From the NCBI GenBank assembly GCA_951213105.1, contig OX578142.1, positions 1,814,649 to 1,878,648 on the forward strand: 64,000 bases of DNA. The letters run 5' to 3'. This document shows, in pieces, positions 44,761 to 58,600 of this stretch. The notes beneath the pieces were generated by a model. It saw nothing but the letters and a program-made list of their open reading frames with translations, did no database searches and was not told the origin of the DNA. This DNA is from Amaurobius ferox. Lineage: Eukaryota > Arthropoda > Arachnida > Araneae > Amaurobiidae. How positions within the stretch are numbered: the first letter of the stretch is position 1; each line of letters opens with the position of its first letter. The position numbers were made by a program, and so were the translations under genes.

Positions 44761-44801
44761 GGGGTCGGGGGGCATGAAAAAGTACAGATTTTAAAAGTAC
44801 A
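44761..44801. other. Scrambled filler at the 5' junction of C
   Basis: 41 bp between the element's 5' end and resumed satellite. It contains a G-rich start, GGGGGGCATGAAAAAGTACAG (target minus TAG), then AAAAGTACA. The private variant AAGTACAG, present once at the empty site (2445-2450), therefore occurs three times here. It looks like repeated copying of target sequence during second-strand completion. Confidence 0.75.
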
Positions 44802-45344
44802 GGTAGCATGAAAAAGTACAGATTTTTCGAAATTTTGAAACCTCGTTTTTTGGACATCAAACAGAAGGTATCGGCCAGAAAGCCAGGAAATCGGACTTCT
44901 CCATCGAAATTAGATATAAAAAATTGTATTTGAACGAAAATTATCATGGTCGGATTTTTCACAAAATCGGTAAGGCGGGGTAGCATGAAAAAGTATAGAT
45001 TTTTCGAAATTTTGAAACCTCGTTTTTTGGACATCAAACAGAAGGTATCGGCCAGAAAGCCAGGAAATCGGTCTTCTCCATCGAAATTAGATATAAAAAA
45101 TTGTATTTGAACGAAAATTATCATGGTCGGATTTTTCACAAAATCGGTAAGGGGGGGTAGCATGAAAAAGTATAGATTTTTTGAAATTTTGAAACCTCGT
45201 TTTTTGGACATCAAACAGAAGGTATCGGCCAGAAAACCAGGAAATCGGACTTCTCCATCGAAATTAGATATAAAAAATTGTATTTGAACGAAAATTATCA
45301 TGGTCGGATTTTTCACAAAATCGGTAAGGGGGGGTAGCATGAAA
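44802..45344. repeat. Satellite array 6 (3 monomers)
   Basis: Matches 2432-2974 exactly by eye. It is the right half of the six-monomer array split by element C, and ends at the 3' junction of F2. Confidence 0.95.
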
Positions 45345-45621
45345 GGCCCAGACCATACAGCCAACCCAGGGGTTTATGGCAGTTTAATGTATGGCCGGGA
45401 GAAAATTTAGAACAGGAAATTTAGAACAGGAGAATTTAGAAATTTAGAAAATTTAGAACAGAAGACCGACTTCCACAGACCGACACCCACGAGCAGCCCA
45501 GAGTAAACCAGTAGTTTATTAAATAATCAATCAAAGGTTACAGTTACAAAATATTAGGTGTCACGTAGGACACAGGCAGCAGAACAGACAGGCAAACAAA
45601 CAAACAACAAACCATAAAGAT
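45345..45621 (-). promoter_or_regulatory. Shared 3' tail of F2
   Basis: Duplicate of 2975-3251, with the single GTGTC-ACGTAG-GACAC hairpin at 45558-45573. Beyond it, 45622-46335 is the same unique AT-rich non-coding stretch as in F1. Confidence 0.72.
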
Positions 45622-46335
45622 ACAGCAAACAACATAAAGAACACAGCAAACAACATAAAATCACTGCAAACAACATGAAGAAGGGAGTCAGACAATTAAA
45701 AGAAATTAAACTTTCTATTAGTGTTTAAATTCAAAGGTCTTAAGTTAACGGTTTAAAACTTAATCGATCCCAAATTTTGAAATTTATAATGATACTAAAT
45801 TCTCAATAAAAGAAGTGATTCCATTAAAAGTTCTATCAGATTTATATAGTTTTTAATATTTTTTTATTAAGAGTAAAGATATAATTTTAGTTTATATTTA
45901 CAAGCCTGGTTTCCATAAAGGATCAAACCCAAGGGTTAAATCCAGGAAAATTAAAATATTCATCACTAAAACCAGATAAAAACGTTAATTAATTAAAGAA
46001 AATATGCCAGTAAACAGTTAAAAAGTTTTAAGTTAAAGGAAGATAATTAAAAGTTTATTATTATTATTATTATTTTTTTTTTAAAAACATAACATTTACA
46101 CTAAGGGTTATAAAGTGTTTTTTCACTCTCTTTTCTATTTTTTTCTTCTCTAAAACTTATCAATTATTCTAAGAATGAAACAACGGAGGTCAATTATAAG
46201 TGTAGAATTACTATTTCCGAGCAGTAAAAATATATTAATATACAGCAAAAATCATATAAATATACAGCAAAAGTCATTAAATGGCAAAGCATAATTAAAA
46301 AGTAACACAGGACAGGTGAGAAATCTCAGAAAAGT

Positions 46336-48114
46336 CTAAAGAGTTTTTTGAAGATTCTTAATACGTAAGAGTTCCCTGTGGAGGGCATGACAGTTGGCCC
46401 TGTCCCTAGCATTATGTTTTGTACACCATTGAAGAGAGGAATCTTGCAAGTTGGCTGATATACAGTTAGGACAAGACGGGGTTTTAGCATTACAGGTCTT
46501 GAAAGAGTGTTTATCAGAGGAGCACTGGCTACACTTACTGGATGGTTGACGGCAGGTGGCAGCAGAGTGACCGAATCCTTGGCAATGGTAACATATTTGC
46601 AAGGAAACATATTTCTTTATATTGAAGTATTGGAAGTGATAGTACAGTTTTTTGATGTCTATAAGTGATTTTCCGGCGGCAACATCAGTCAAGATCACCC
46701 AATTATTGGATCCCAATTTGTTCTTAAAGGTTTTGATTATCTTAAACTCCTGTATTTCAGTATTGGAAAGGTTTTTTAAGAGCAGAGGCTTGATGTCTGC
46801 CTCAGAGATATTCACAGGAACGTTAAAAATAATAAGTGGCATTTTCCGGGCAGGTGGCCTGTGTATGAAAAAATTATCCGAGAGATCAGAGTTTATAAAT
46901 TTAGGCAGTATGGATTCGTCATCTTCGTCACGGCAAGTGATTTTAAGGGTATCTCTGCTGATGGTGGAAACATTTTGAATTTTTACGTTAAGTGGGCAGT
47001 CAGACAAATGAAGATCATTCTTGAGTTGATCAAGAGATTTAGTTTGATCCTTTCCACGGAGCAACACACTGGCATAGGATGGTTTGTTGTGATGAGAACC
47101 AGGACGAAGTTCATTATGAAGATCCAAGTTTGTAAGGTTCTTACGGACAACGTCATCAACAAAAGCAGGAATTTCTTGGAGGTCCTGAGCAAGGCAGTTC
47201 GTAAAATTAGCGAGGTCTAATGATATGGAGTTTTTCAGCTGGTAGAGATCCTCGTGGAAAGTAGTTTTAATTTCCTGCAAAGCGTTTAAAGAATCTTGAT
47301 CCGGAGGGGTGACTGTTGAAGACTGTGATTCAAAGAGATAGCAGGTTGTTTTAATCTTGTCGATTTTGCAATTCAAAAATTCTTGTTGGGTTTCAGAGGG
47401 TTTAACATGTCGAACTAGAAAACTTTGAATTTGGTTGCAAGTTCTAAGAATTTTTTGATAGAAGGTGTAGCTATGACCACCCTCGAGGTCTTCAGTATCC
47501 GAGGAGGTAAAAGGATTGGTATCAATCTGATCTTCAGGAAGATCAGAGAAGGTATTGTTCTGAGCTTGTTCGGGTACAGCCGGAGGGATGGTGAGAAGAG
47601 AAGGCAGGACAGGTGGAAGTAAAGGTGCCGGAGGCGGAGGAGAAGGACAGGAAGCATCAACAGGAGGAGGTGGTCGAACAACAGAGAGATCAAGAGCAGG
47701 ATCAGAAGATGTAGAAGGAGATGTCACCGGCTGGTCAGCAAGGCGATGTGAAGAAATTCTACTGGAGTATAATGAGGTAAAACGTTCAAGTCTCTTTTTG
47801 TACGAAGAAGTGGAATCAGATTCAGTATTGTCAAATTTCAGAGAGGATTCGTTTTCATGACGACCAGAGTATGATGGTGAGTCACGATCGGAGGATAGAT
47901 TATCACAGCGACCAGAGTATGAAGGTGAGTCACGATGAGAGGATAGAATATCATAGTATTTTTTGCCATGGTGTTGAGATGTATCACGATTGTATTTCAG
48001 CCTTTCGGAGTAACGTCTGTTGGTGCACAAAGGTTTAGCATGATCAAATGTCACCGGAGGAATAGATGGAAAGTCAAGCACTGAAATAAATTCACTGGGT
48101 ATTTCTTTGTCCAT
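46336..48114 (-). CDS. ORF1 of element F2 (Gag-like, three zinc knuckles)
   Basis: 592 codons, same start choice (ATG in ACCATGG context) and same protein as the F1 frame at 3966-5744. Both copies remain open and no difference was seen. Confidence 0.85.
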   Translation of the reverse strand: MDKEIPSEFISVLDFPSIPPVTFDHAKPLCTNRRYSERLKYNRDTSQHHGKKYYDILSSHRDSPSYSGRCDNLSSDRDSPSYSGRHENESSLKFDNTESDSTSSYKKRLERFTSLYSSRISSHRLADQPVTSPSTSSDPALDLSVVRPPPPVDASCPSPPPPAPLLPPVLPSLLTIPPAVPEQAQNNTFSDLPEDQIDTNPFTSSDTEDLEGGHSYTFYQKILRTCNQIQSFLVRHVKPSETQQEFLNCKIDKIKTTCYLFESQSSTVTPPDQDSLNALQEIKTTFHEDLYQLKNSISLDLANFTNCLAQDLQEIPAFVDDVVRKNLTNLDLHNELRPGSHHNKPSYASVLLRGKDQTKSLDQLKNDLHLSDCPLNVKIQNVSTISRDTLKITCRDEDDESILPKFINSDLSDNFFIHRPPARKMPLIIFNVPVNISEADIKPLLLKNLSNTEIQEFKIIKTFKNKLGSNNWVILTDVAAGKSLIDIKKLYYHFQYFNIKKYVSLQICYHCQGFGHSAATCRQPSSKCSQCSSDKHSFKTCNAKTPSCPNCISANLQDSSLQWCTKHNARDRANCHALHRELLRIKNLQKTL

Positions 48115-49634
48115 GGTGATGATGTACAATAACAATTTTAATTACAAGAAAGGTTTAATTTCGTTCAAAAATATCAATTTTACAAATTATGTGAAAAATT
48201 CAGAACAAATCACCGAAAATTTTTTTTCCAAAAAAGAGATGTTGAGCAGAGGCGAGCACAGGGGGCACGAAGGGGTCGGAAAGTAAGATCCAAACAAGGA
48301 GGAGAAAAAACCAGGCGAAAAACTGTAAAAGGGAAGGAGGGAGAGCGAAAAGAGAGAAGTTAAGGTGAAAAGGGGAAAAGAAGAAGAACGTTGCCACAAA
48401 AGATAATCCAATAGCACGAAGCCAGAGCTTAGTAAAAAATATTTAGAACGGAGGAAGGCAAACGGGCTCTATGTACCGAAGGGAAAAGGTATAAGTGTAT
48501 AAAAAGAAACTTTGGTGTTGCCACTAAAATAAATCCAAAATAATGAAACCAGTCAGTTCAGATTTAAAGGGGAGGAAGAGGGAGGCAAATGGACTCCAAG
48601 TACCGAAGGAAAAAGGAATCAAAGAAGATTAAAAATTTTAAAAAATTTTTGAGATTTTTTCAAAATTTAATAAGGTGAAAAGTAAGTATAAGTGTATAAT
48701 CCGAAACCAAATAGGAAAGAATAAAACAAGAAGCCTGAACGAATCAAAAGTGAAGAAGAGGACCGGGGTAAAAAAATCCAATAGGGAAACCAAAGTAAAA
48801 ATACAATGCCTGAAATCAGGTAGGAAGGGAAAATATCAAAAAAGTGAAATGTGTTCAAAAGGAAGAAGAGGAAAGCGGAGCAAACGAGCCAAGCAGGGAG
48901 AAGTCCATTAACACAAAAGAGGGGGAACCGTAGAAACAACGTCTACACGGAACAGGCAGAATGCCAAGAAAGGGGGGAGGCCAGAAACAGAACAAAAATC
49001 TTCAAAAGAGACATTTCTTAAAACACTGATTACATAATAAACAATGCATATGAGTGAAAAACACTTTTCAATTATCAAAGATAAAACTTTAAATTAGTTA
49101 AATATGTAGTTTATATAAACATCAATCAATATAAACAGTGAATTTAATAGATGTATATTCAGTCAATTTGATCCGTTTCCTAATCAATCTCCATTATAAA
49201 GCCAGAACCAGAAGTAAATATTTGCGAAAGAGACATTTTTAAATCTTGGAATACATATAAATAAATCACTTGGAAGTCAAGAATACTTTTAAAAAATCAA
49301 AAACAAAACTTCAGAAAAGCTAAATATGTAAATTACATGAACTTTTAATAATAAATACAGTGTTTTTAACAGATGTATAAACGGTCAAATATGACCGTTT
49401 TGAAGCAATCTCCATAACAATTGTATAAGCAGGAACAATAGAATGTTTATAAAATTAAAATTGAGATTTCTCACCAAATAAACATCGTAGAGACAAATCA
49501 ATGATATCAAATTAAAGCTGGGATGAGGGACAACAAAAAATATGCAGACGTAAAAAGCAGAAAGCAGGATTCACGCCTCCAAGGCAGGAAAATGACGGAG
49601 GTCGAAAAAGACGTTAAAACATGATCAGTAGTAG
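48115..49634 (-). promoter_or_regulatory. 5' UTR of F2
   Basis: Duplicate of 5745-7264, with the 127-bp and 222-bp tandem repeats and the 9-bp inverted repeat at 49379-49400. No gene seen. Confidence 0.55.
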
Positions 49635-52600
49635 TTTCGAAATTTTGAAACCTCGTTATTAGGACATCAAACAGAAGGTATCGGCCAGAAAGCCAGGAAA
49701 TCGGTCTTCATCGAAATTAGATATAAAAAATTGTATTTGAACGAAAATTATCATGGTCGGATTTTTCACAAAATCTGTAAGGGGGGGTAGCATGAAAAAG
49801 TATAGATTTTTCGAAATTTTGAAACCTCGTATTTTGGACATCAAAGAAAAGGTATCGGCCAGAAAGCCAGGAAATCGGACTTCTCCATCGAAATTAGATA
49901 TAAAAAATTGTATTTGAACGAAAATTATCATGGTCGGATTTTTCACAAAATCGGTAAGGGGGGGTAGCATGAAAAAGTATAGATTTTTCGAAATTTTGAA
50001 ACCTCGTTTTTTGGACATCAAACAGAAGGTATCGGCCAGAACCCAGGAAATCGGACTTCTCCATCGAAATTAGATATAAAAAATAGTATTTGAACGAAAA
50101 TTATCATGGTCGGATTTTTCACAACATCGGTAAGGGGGGGTAGCATGAAAAAGTATAGATTTTTCGAAATTTTGAAACCTCGTTTTTTGGACATCAAACA
50201 GAAGGTATCGGCCAGAAAGCCAGGAAATCGGTCTTCTCCATCGAAATTAGATATAAAAAATTGTATTTGAACGAAAATTATCATGGTCGGATTTTTCACA
50301 AAATCGGTAAGGGGGGGTAGCATGAAAAAGTATAGATTTTTCGAAATTTTGAAACCTCGTTTTTTGGACATCAAACAGAAGGTATCGACCAGAAAACCAG
50401 GAAATCGGTCTTCTCCATCGAAATTAGATATAAAAAAATGTATTTGAAGGAAAATTATCATGGTCGGATTTTTCACAAAATCGGTAAGGGGGGTAGCATG
50501 AAAAAGTATAGATTTTTCGAAATTTTGAAACCTCGTTTTTTGGACATCAAACAGAAGGTATCGGCCAGAACCCAGGAAATCGGACTTCTCCATCGAAATT
50601 AGATATAAAAAATAGTATTTGAACGAAAATTATCATGGTCGAATTTTTCACAAAATGTGTAAGGGGGTAGCATGAAAAAGTATAGATTTTTCGAAATTTT
50701 GAAACCTCGTTTTTTGGACATCAAACAGAAGGTATCGGCCAGAAAGCCAGGAAATCGGACTTCTCCATCGGAATTAGATATAAAAAATTGTATTTGAACG
50801 AAAATTATCATGGTCGGATTTTTCACAAAATCGGTAAGGGGGGGGTAGCATGAAAAAGTATAGATTTTTCGAAATTTTGAAACCTCGTTTTTTTGGCATC
50901 AAACAGAAGGTATCGGCCAGAAAGCCAGGAAATCGGTCTTCTCCATCGAAATTAGATTAAAAAATTGTATTTGAACGAAAATTATCATGGTAGGATTTTT
51001 CACAAAATCGGTAAGGGGGGGTAGCATGAAAAAGTATAGATTTTTCGAAATTTTGAAACCTCGTTTTTTGGACATCAAACAGAAGGTATCGGCCAGAAAA
51101 CCAGGAAATCGGTCTTCTCCATCGAAATTAGATATAAAAAATTGTATTTGAACGAAAATTATCATGGTCGGATTTTTCACAAAATCGGTAAGGGGGGGTA
51201 GCATGAAAAAGTATAGATTTTTCGAAATTTTGAAACCACGTTTTTTGGACATCAAACAGAAGGTATCGGCCAGTAAGCCAGGAAATCGGTCTTCTCCATC
51301 GAAATTAGATATAAAAAATTGTATTTGAACGAAAATTTTCATGGTCGGATTTTTCACAAAATCGGTAAGGGGGGGTAGCATGAAAAAGTATAGATTTTTC
51401 GAAATTTTGAAACCTCGTTTTTTGGACATCAAACAGAAGGTATCGGCCAGAAAGCCAGGAAATCGGTTTTCTCCATCGAAATTAGATTAAAAAATTGTAT
51501 TTGAACGAAAATTATCATGGTCGGATTTTTCACAAAAGCGGTAAGGGGGGGTAGCATGAAAAAGTATAGATTCTTCGAAATTTTGAAACCTAGTTTTTTG
51601 GACATCAAACAGAAGGTATCGGCCAGAAAGCCAGGAAATCGGTCTTCTCCATCGAAATTAGATATAAAAAATTGTATTTGAACGAAAATTATCATGGTCG
51701 GATTTTTCACAAAATCTGTAAGGGGGGTAGCATGAAAAAGTATAGATTTTTCGAAATTTTGAAACCTCGTATTTTGGACATCAAACAGAAGGTATCGGCC
51801 AGAAAGCCAGGAAATCGGACTTCTCCATCGAATATAGATATAAAAAATTGTATTTGAACGAAAATTATCATGGTCGGATTTTTCACAAAATCGGTAAGGG
51901 GGGGTAGCATGAAAAAGTATAGATTTTTCGAAATATTGAAACCTCGTTTTTTGGACATCAAACAGAAGGTATCGGCCAGAAACCAGGAAATCGGTGTTCT
52001 CCATCGAAATTAGATATAAAAAATTGTATTTGAACGAAAATTATCATGGTCGGATTTTTCACAAAATCGGTAAGGGGGGGTAGCATGAAAAAGTATAGAT
52101 TTTTCGAAATTTTGAAACCTCGTTTTTTGGACATCAAACAGAAGGTATCGGCCAGAAAGCCAGGAAATCGGTCTTCTCCATCGAAATTAGATTAAAAAAT
52201 TGTATTTGAACGAAAATTATCATGGTCGGATTTTTCACAAAATCGGTAAGGGGGGGTAGCATGAAAAAGTATAGATTTTTCGAAATTTTGAAACCTCGTT
52301 TTTTGGACATCAAACAGAAGGTATCGACCAGAAAACCAGGAAATCGGTCTTCTCCATCGAAATTAGATATAAAAAAATGTATTTGAAGGAAAATTATCAT
52401 GGTCGGATTTTTCACAAAATCGGTAAGGGGGGGTAGCATGAAAAAGTATAGATTTTTCGAAATTTTGAAACCACGTTTTTTGGACATCAAACAGAAGGTA
52501 TCGGCCAGTAAGCCAGGAAATCGGTCTTCTCCATCGAAATTAGATATAAAAAATTGTATTTGAACGAAAATTATCATGGTCGAATTTTTCACAAAATGTG

Positions 52601-55600
52601 TAAGGGGGTAGCATGAAAAAGTATAGATTTTTCGAAATTTTGAAACCTCGTTATTAGGACATCAAACAGAAGGTATCGGCCAGAAAGCCAGGAAATCGGT
52701 CTTCATCGAAATTAGATATAAAAAATTGTATTTGAACGAAAATTATCATGGTCGGATTTTTCACAAAATCTGTAAGGGGGGGTAGCATGAAAAAGTATAG
52801 ATTTTTCGAAATTTTGAAACCTCGTATTTTGGACATCAAAGAAAAGGTATCGGCCAGAAAGCCAGGAAATCGGACTTCTCCATCGAAATTAGATATAAAA
52901 AATTGTATTTGAACGAAAATTATCATGGTCGGATTTTTCACAAAATCGGTAAGGGGGGGTAGCATGAAAAAGTATAGATTTTTCGAAATTTTGAAACCTC
53001 GTTTTTTGGACATCAAACAGAAGGTATCGGCCAGAACCCAGGAAATCGGACTTCTCCATCGAAATTAGATATAAAAAATAGTATTTGAACGAAAATTATC
53101 ATGGTCGGATTTTTCACAACATCGGTAAGGGGGGGTAGCATGAAAAAGTATAGATTTTTCGAAATTTTGAAACCTCGTTTTTTGGACATCAAACAGAAGG
53201 TATCGGCCAGAAAGCCAGGAAATCGGTCTTCTCCATCGAAATTAGATATAAAAAATTGTATTTGAACGAAAATTATCATGGTCGGATTTTTCACAAAATC
53301 GGTAAGGGGGGGTAGCATGAAAAAGTATAGATTTTTCGAAATTTTGAAACCTCGTTTTTTGGACATCAAACAGAAGGTATCGACCAGAAAACCAGGAAAT
53401 CGGTCTTCTCCATCGAAATTAGATATAAAAAAATGTATTTGAAGGAAAATTATCATGGTCGGATTTTTCACAAAATCGGTAAGGGGGGGTAGCATGAAAA
53501 AGTATAGATTTTTCGAAATTTTGAAACCTCGTTTTTTGGACATCAAACAGAAGGTATCGGCCAGAAAGCCAGGAAATCGGTCTTCTCCATCGAAATTAGA
53601 TTAAAAAATTGTATTTGAACGAAAATTATCATGGTCGGATTTTTCACAAAATCGGTAAGGGGGGGTAGCATGAAAAAGTATAGATTTTTCGAAATTTTGA
53701 AACCTCGTATTTTGGACATCAAAGAAAAGGTATCGGCCAGAAAGCCAGGAAATCGGACTTCTCCATCGAAATTAGATATAAAAAATTGTATTTGAACGAA
53801 AATTATCATGGTCGGATTTTTCACAAAATCGGTAAGGGGGGGTAGCATGAAAAAGTATAGATTTTTCGAAATTTTGAAACCTCGTTTTTTGGACATCAAA
53901 CAGAAGGTATCGGCCAGAACCCAGGAAATCGGACTTCTCCATCGAAATTAGATATAAAAAATAGTATTTGAACGAAAATTATCATGGTCGGATTTTTCAC
54001 AACATCGGTAAGGGGGGGTAGCATGAAAAAGTATAGATTTTTCGAAATTTTGAAACCTCGTTTTTTGGACATCAAACAGAAGGTATCGGCCAGAAAGCCA
54101 GGAAATCGGTCTTCTCCATCGAAATTAGATATAAAAAATTGTATTTGAACGAAAATTATCATGGTCGGATTTTTCACAAAATCGGTAAGGGGGGGTAGCA
54201 TGAAAAAGTATAGATTTTTCGAAATTTTGAAACCTCGTTTTTTGGACATCAAACAGAAGGTATCGACCAGAAAACCAGGAAATCGGTCTTCTCCATCGAA
54301 ATTAGATATAAAAAAATGTATTTGAAGGAAAATTATCATGGTCGGATTTTTCACAAAATCGGTAAGGGGGGGTAGCATGAAAAAGTATAGATTTTTCGAA
54401 ATTTTGAAACCTCGTTTTTTGGACATCAAACAGAAGGTATCGGCCAGAACCCAGGAAATCGGACTTCTCCATCGAAATTAGATATAAAAAATAGTATTTG
54501 AACGAAAATTATCATGGTCGAATTTTTCACAAAATGTGTAAGGGGGTAGCATGAAAAAGTATAGATTTTTCGAAATTTTGAAACCTCGTTTTTTGGACAT
54601 CAAACAGAAGGTATCGGCCAGAAAGCCAGGAAATCGGACTTCTCCATCGGAATTAGATATAAAAAATTGTATTTGAACGAAAATTATCATGGTCGGATTT
54701 TTCACAAAATCGGTAAGGGGGGGGTAGCATGAAAAAGTATAGATTTTTCGAAATTTTGAAACCTCGTTTTTTGGACATCAAACAGAAGGTATCGGCCAGA
54801 AAGCCAGGAAATCGGTCTTCTCCATCGAAATTAGATTAAAAAATTGTATTTGAACGAAAATTATCATGGTAGGATTTTTCACAAAATCGGTAAGGGGGGG
54901 TAGCATGAAAAAGTATAGATTTTTCGAAATTTTGAAACCTCGTTTTTTGGACATCAAACAGAAGGTATCGGCCAGAAAACCAGGAAATCGGTCTTCTCCA
55001 TCGAAATTAGATATAAAAAATTGTATTTGAACGAAAATTATCATGGTCGGATTTTTCACAAAATCGGTAAGGGGGGGTAGCATGAAAAAGTATAGATTTT
55101 TCGAAATTTTGAAACCACGTTTTTTGGACATCAAACAGAAGGTATCGGCCAGTAAGCCAGGAAATCGGTCTTCTCCATCGAAATTAGATATAAAAAATTG
55201 TATTTGAACGAAAATTTTCATGGTCGGATTTTTCCAAAATCGGTAAGGGGGGGTAGCATGAAAAAGTATAGATTTTTCGAAATTTTGAAACCTCGTTTTT
55301 TGGACATCAAACAGAAGGTATCGGACAGAAAGCCAGGAAATCGGTTTTCTCCATCGAAATTAGATTAAAAAATTGTATTTGAACGAAAATTATCATGGTC
55401 GGATTTTTCACAAAAGCGGTAAGGGGGGGTAGCATGAAAAAGTATAGATTCTTCGAAATTTTGAAACCTCGTTTTTTGGACATCAAACAGAAGGTATCGG
55501 CCAGAAAGCCAGGAAATCGGTCTTCTCCATCGAAATTAGATATAAAAAATTGTATTTGAACGAAAATTATCATGGTCGGATTTTTCACAAAATCTGTAAG

Positions 55601-58600
55601 GGGGGTAGCATGAAAAAGTATAGATTTTTCGAAATTTTGAAACCTCGTATTTTGGACATCAAACAGAAGGTATCGGCCAGAAAGCCAGGAAATCGGACTT
55701 CTCCATCGAATATAGATATAAAAAATTGTATTTGAACGAAAATTATCATGGTCGGATTTTTCACAAAATCGGTAAGGGGGGGTAGCATGAAAAAGTATAG
55801 ATTTTTCGAAATTTTGAAACCTCGTTTTTTGGACATCAAACAGAAGGTATCGGCCAGAAACCAGGAAATCGGTGTTCTTCATCGAAATTAGATATAAAAA
55901 ATTGTATTTGAACGAAAATTATCATGGTCGGATTTTTCACAAAATCGGTAAGGGGGGGTAGCATGAAAAAGTATAGATTTTTCGAAATTTTGAAACCTCG
56001 TTTTTTGGACATCAAACAGAAGGTATCGGCCAGAAAGCCAGGAAATCGGTCTTCTCCATCGAAATTAGATTAAAAAATTGTATTTGAACGAAAATTATCA
56101 TGGTCGGATTTTTCACAAAATCGGTAAGGGGGGGTAGCATGAAAAAGTATAGATTTTTCGAAATTTTGAAACCTCGTTTTTTGGACATCAAACAGAAGGT
56201 ATCGACCAGAAAACCAGGAAATCGGTCTTCTCCATCGAAATTAGATATAAAAAAATGTATTTGAAGGAAAATTATCATGGTCGGATTTTTCACAAAATCG
56301 GTAAGGGGGGGTAGCATGAAAAAGTATAGATTTTTCGAAATTTTGAAACCACGTTTTTTGGACATCAAACAGAAGGTATCGGCCAGTAAGCCAGGAAATC
56401 GGTCTTCTCCATCGAAATTAGATATAAAAAATTGTATTTGAACGAAAATTATCATGGTCGAATTTTTCACAAAATGTGTAAGGGGGTAGCATGAAAAAGT
56501 ATAGATTTTTCGAAATTTTGAAACCTCGTTTTTTGGACATCAAACAGAAGGTATCGGCCAGAAAGCCAGGAAATCGGACTTCTCCATCGGAATTAGATAT
56601 AAAAAATTGTATTTGAACGAAAATTATCATGGTCGGATTTTTCACAAAATCGGTAAGGGGGGGGTAGCATGAAAAAGTATAGATTTTTCGAAATTTTGAA
56701 ACCTCGTTTTTTGGACATCAAACAGAAGGTATCGGCTAGAAAGCTAGGAAATCGGACTTCTCCATCGAAATTAGATATAAAAAATTGTATTTGAACGAAA
56801 ATTATCATGGTCGGATTTTTCACAAAGTCGGTAAGGGGGGGTAGCATGAAAAAGTATAGATTTTTCGAAATTTTGAAACCTCGTTTTTTGGACATCAAAC
56901 AGAAGGTATCGGCCAGAAAGCCAGGAAATCGGTTTTCTCCATCGAAATTAGATTAAAAAATTGTATTTGAACGAAAATTATCATGGTCGGATTTTTCACA
57001 AAAGCGGTAAGGGGGGGTAGCATGAAAAAGTATAGATTCTTCGAAATTTTGAAACCTCGTTTTTTGGACATCAAACAGAAGGTATCGGCCAGAAAGCCAG
57101 GAAATCGGTCTTCTCCATCGAAATTAGATATAAAAAATTGTATTTGAACGAAAATTATCATGGTCGGATTTTTCACAAAATCTGTAAGGGGGGTAGCATG
57201 AAAAAGTATAGATTTTTCGAAATTTTGAAACCTCGTATTTTGGACATCAAACAGAAGGTATCGGCCAGAAAGCCAGGAAATCGGACTTCTCCATCGAATA
57301 TAGATATAAAAAATTGTATTTGAACGAAAATTATCATGGTCGGATTTTTCACAAAATCGGTAAGGGGGGGTAGCATGAAAAAGTATAGATTTTTCGAAAT
57401 TTTGAAACCTCGTTTTTTGGACATCAAACAGAAGGTATCGGCCAGAAACCAGGAAATCGGTGTTCTCCATCGAAATTAGATATAAAAAATTGTATTTGAA
57501 CGAAAATTATCATGGTCGGATTTTTCACAAAATCGGTAAGGGGGGGTAGCATGAAAAAGTATAGATTTTTCGAAATTTTGAAACCTCGTTTTTTGGACAT
57601 CAAACAGAAGGTATCGGCCAGAAAGCCAGGAAATCGGTCTTCTCCATCGAAATTAGATTAAAAAATTGTATTTGAACGAAAATTATCATGGTCGGATTTT
57701 TCACAAAATCGGTAAGGGGGGGTAGCATGAAAAAGTATAGATTTTTCGAAATTTTGAAACCTCGTTTTTTGGACATCAAACAGAAGGTATCGGCCAGAAA
57801 GCCAGGAAATCGGTCTTCTCCATCGAAATTAGATATAAAAAATTGTATTTGAACGAAAATTATCATGGTCGGATTTTTCACAAAATCGGTAAGGGGGGGT
57901 AGCATGAAAAAGTATAGATTTTTCGAAATTTTGAAACCTCGTTTTTTGGACATCAAACAGAAGGTATCGGCTAGAAAGCTAGGAAATCGGACTTCTCCAT
58001 CGAAATTAGATATAAAAAATTGTATTTGAACGAAAATTATCATGGTCGGATTTTTCACAAAGTCGGTAAGGGGGGGTAGCATGAAAAAGTATAGATTTTT
58101 CGAAATTTTGAAACCTCGTTTTTTGGACATCAAACAGAAGGTATCGGCCAGAAAGCCAGGAAATCGGTTTTCTCCATCGAAATTAGATTAAAAAATTGTA
58201 TTTGAACGAAAATTATCATGGTCGGATTTTTCACAAAAGCGGTAAGGGGGGGTAGCATGAAAAAGTATAGATTCTTCGAAATTTTGAAACCTCGTTTTTT
58301 GGACATCAAACAGAAGGTATCGGCCAGAAAGCCAGGAAATCGGTCTTCTCCATCGAAATTAGATATAAAAAATTGTATTTGAACGAAAATTATCATGGTC
58401 GGATTTTTCACAAAATCTGTAAGGGGGGTAGCATGAAAAAGTATAGATTTTTCGAAATTTTGAAACCTCGTATTTTGGACATCAAACAGAAGGTATCGGC
58501 CAGAAAGCCAGGAAATCGGACTTCTCCATCGAATATAGATATAAAAAATTGTATTTGAACGAAAATTATCATGGTCGGATTTTTCACAAAATCGGTAAGG

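Larger units (their letters stand above)
45345..49634 (-). mobile_element. Element F2: duplicate of the Gag-only element F1
   Basis: Same length and content as 2975-7264 at offset 42370, including the atypical 5' junction. It arose by duplication of the macro-repeat, so it is not independent evidence of F mobility. Confidence 0.85.
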
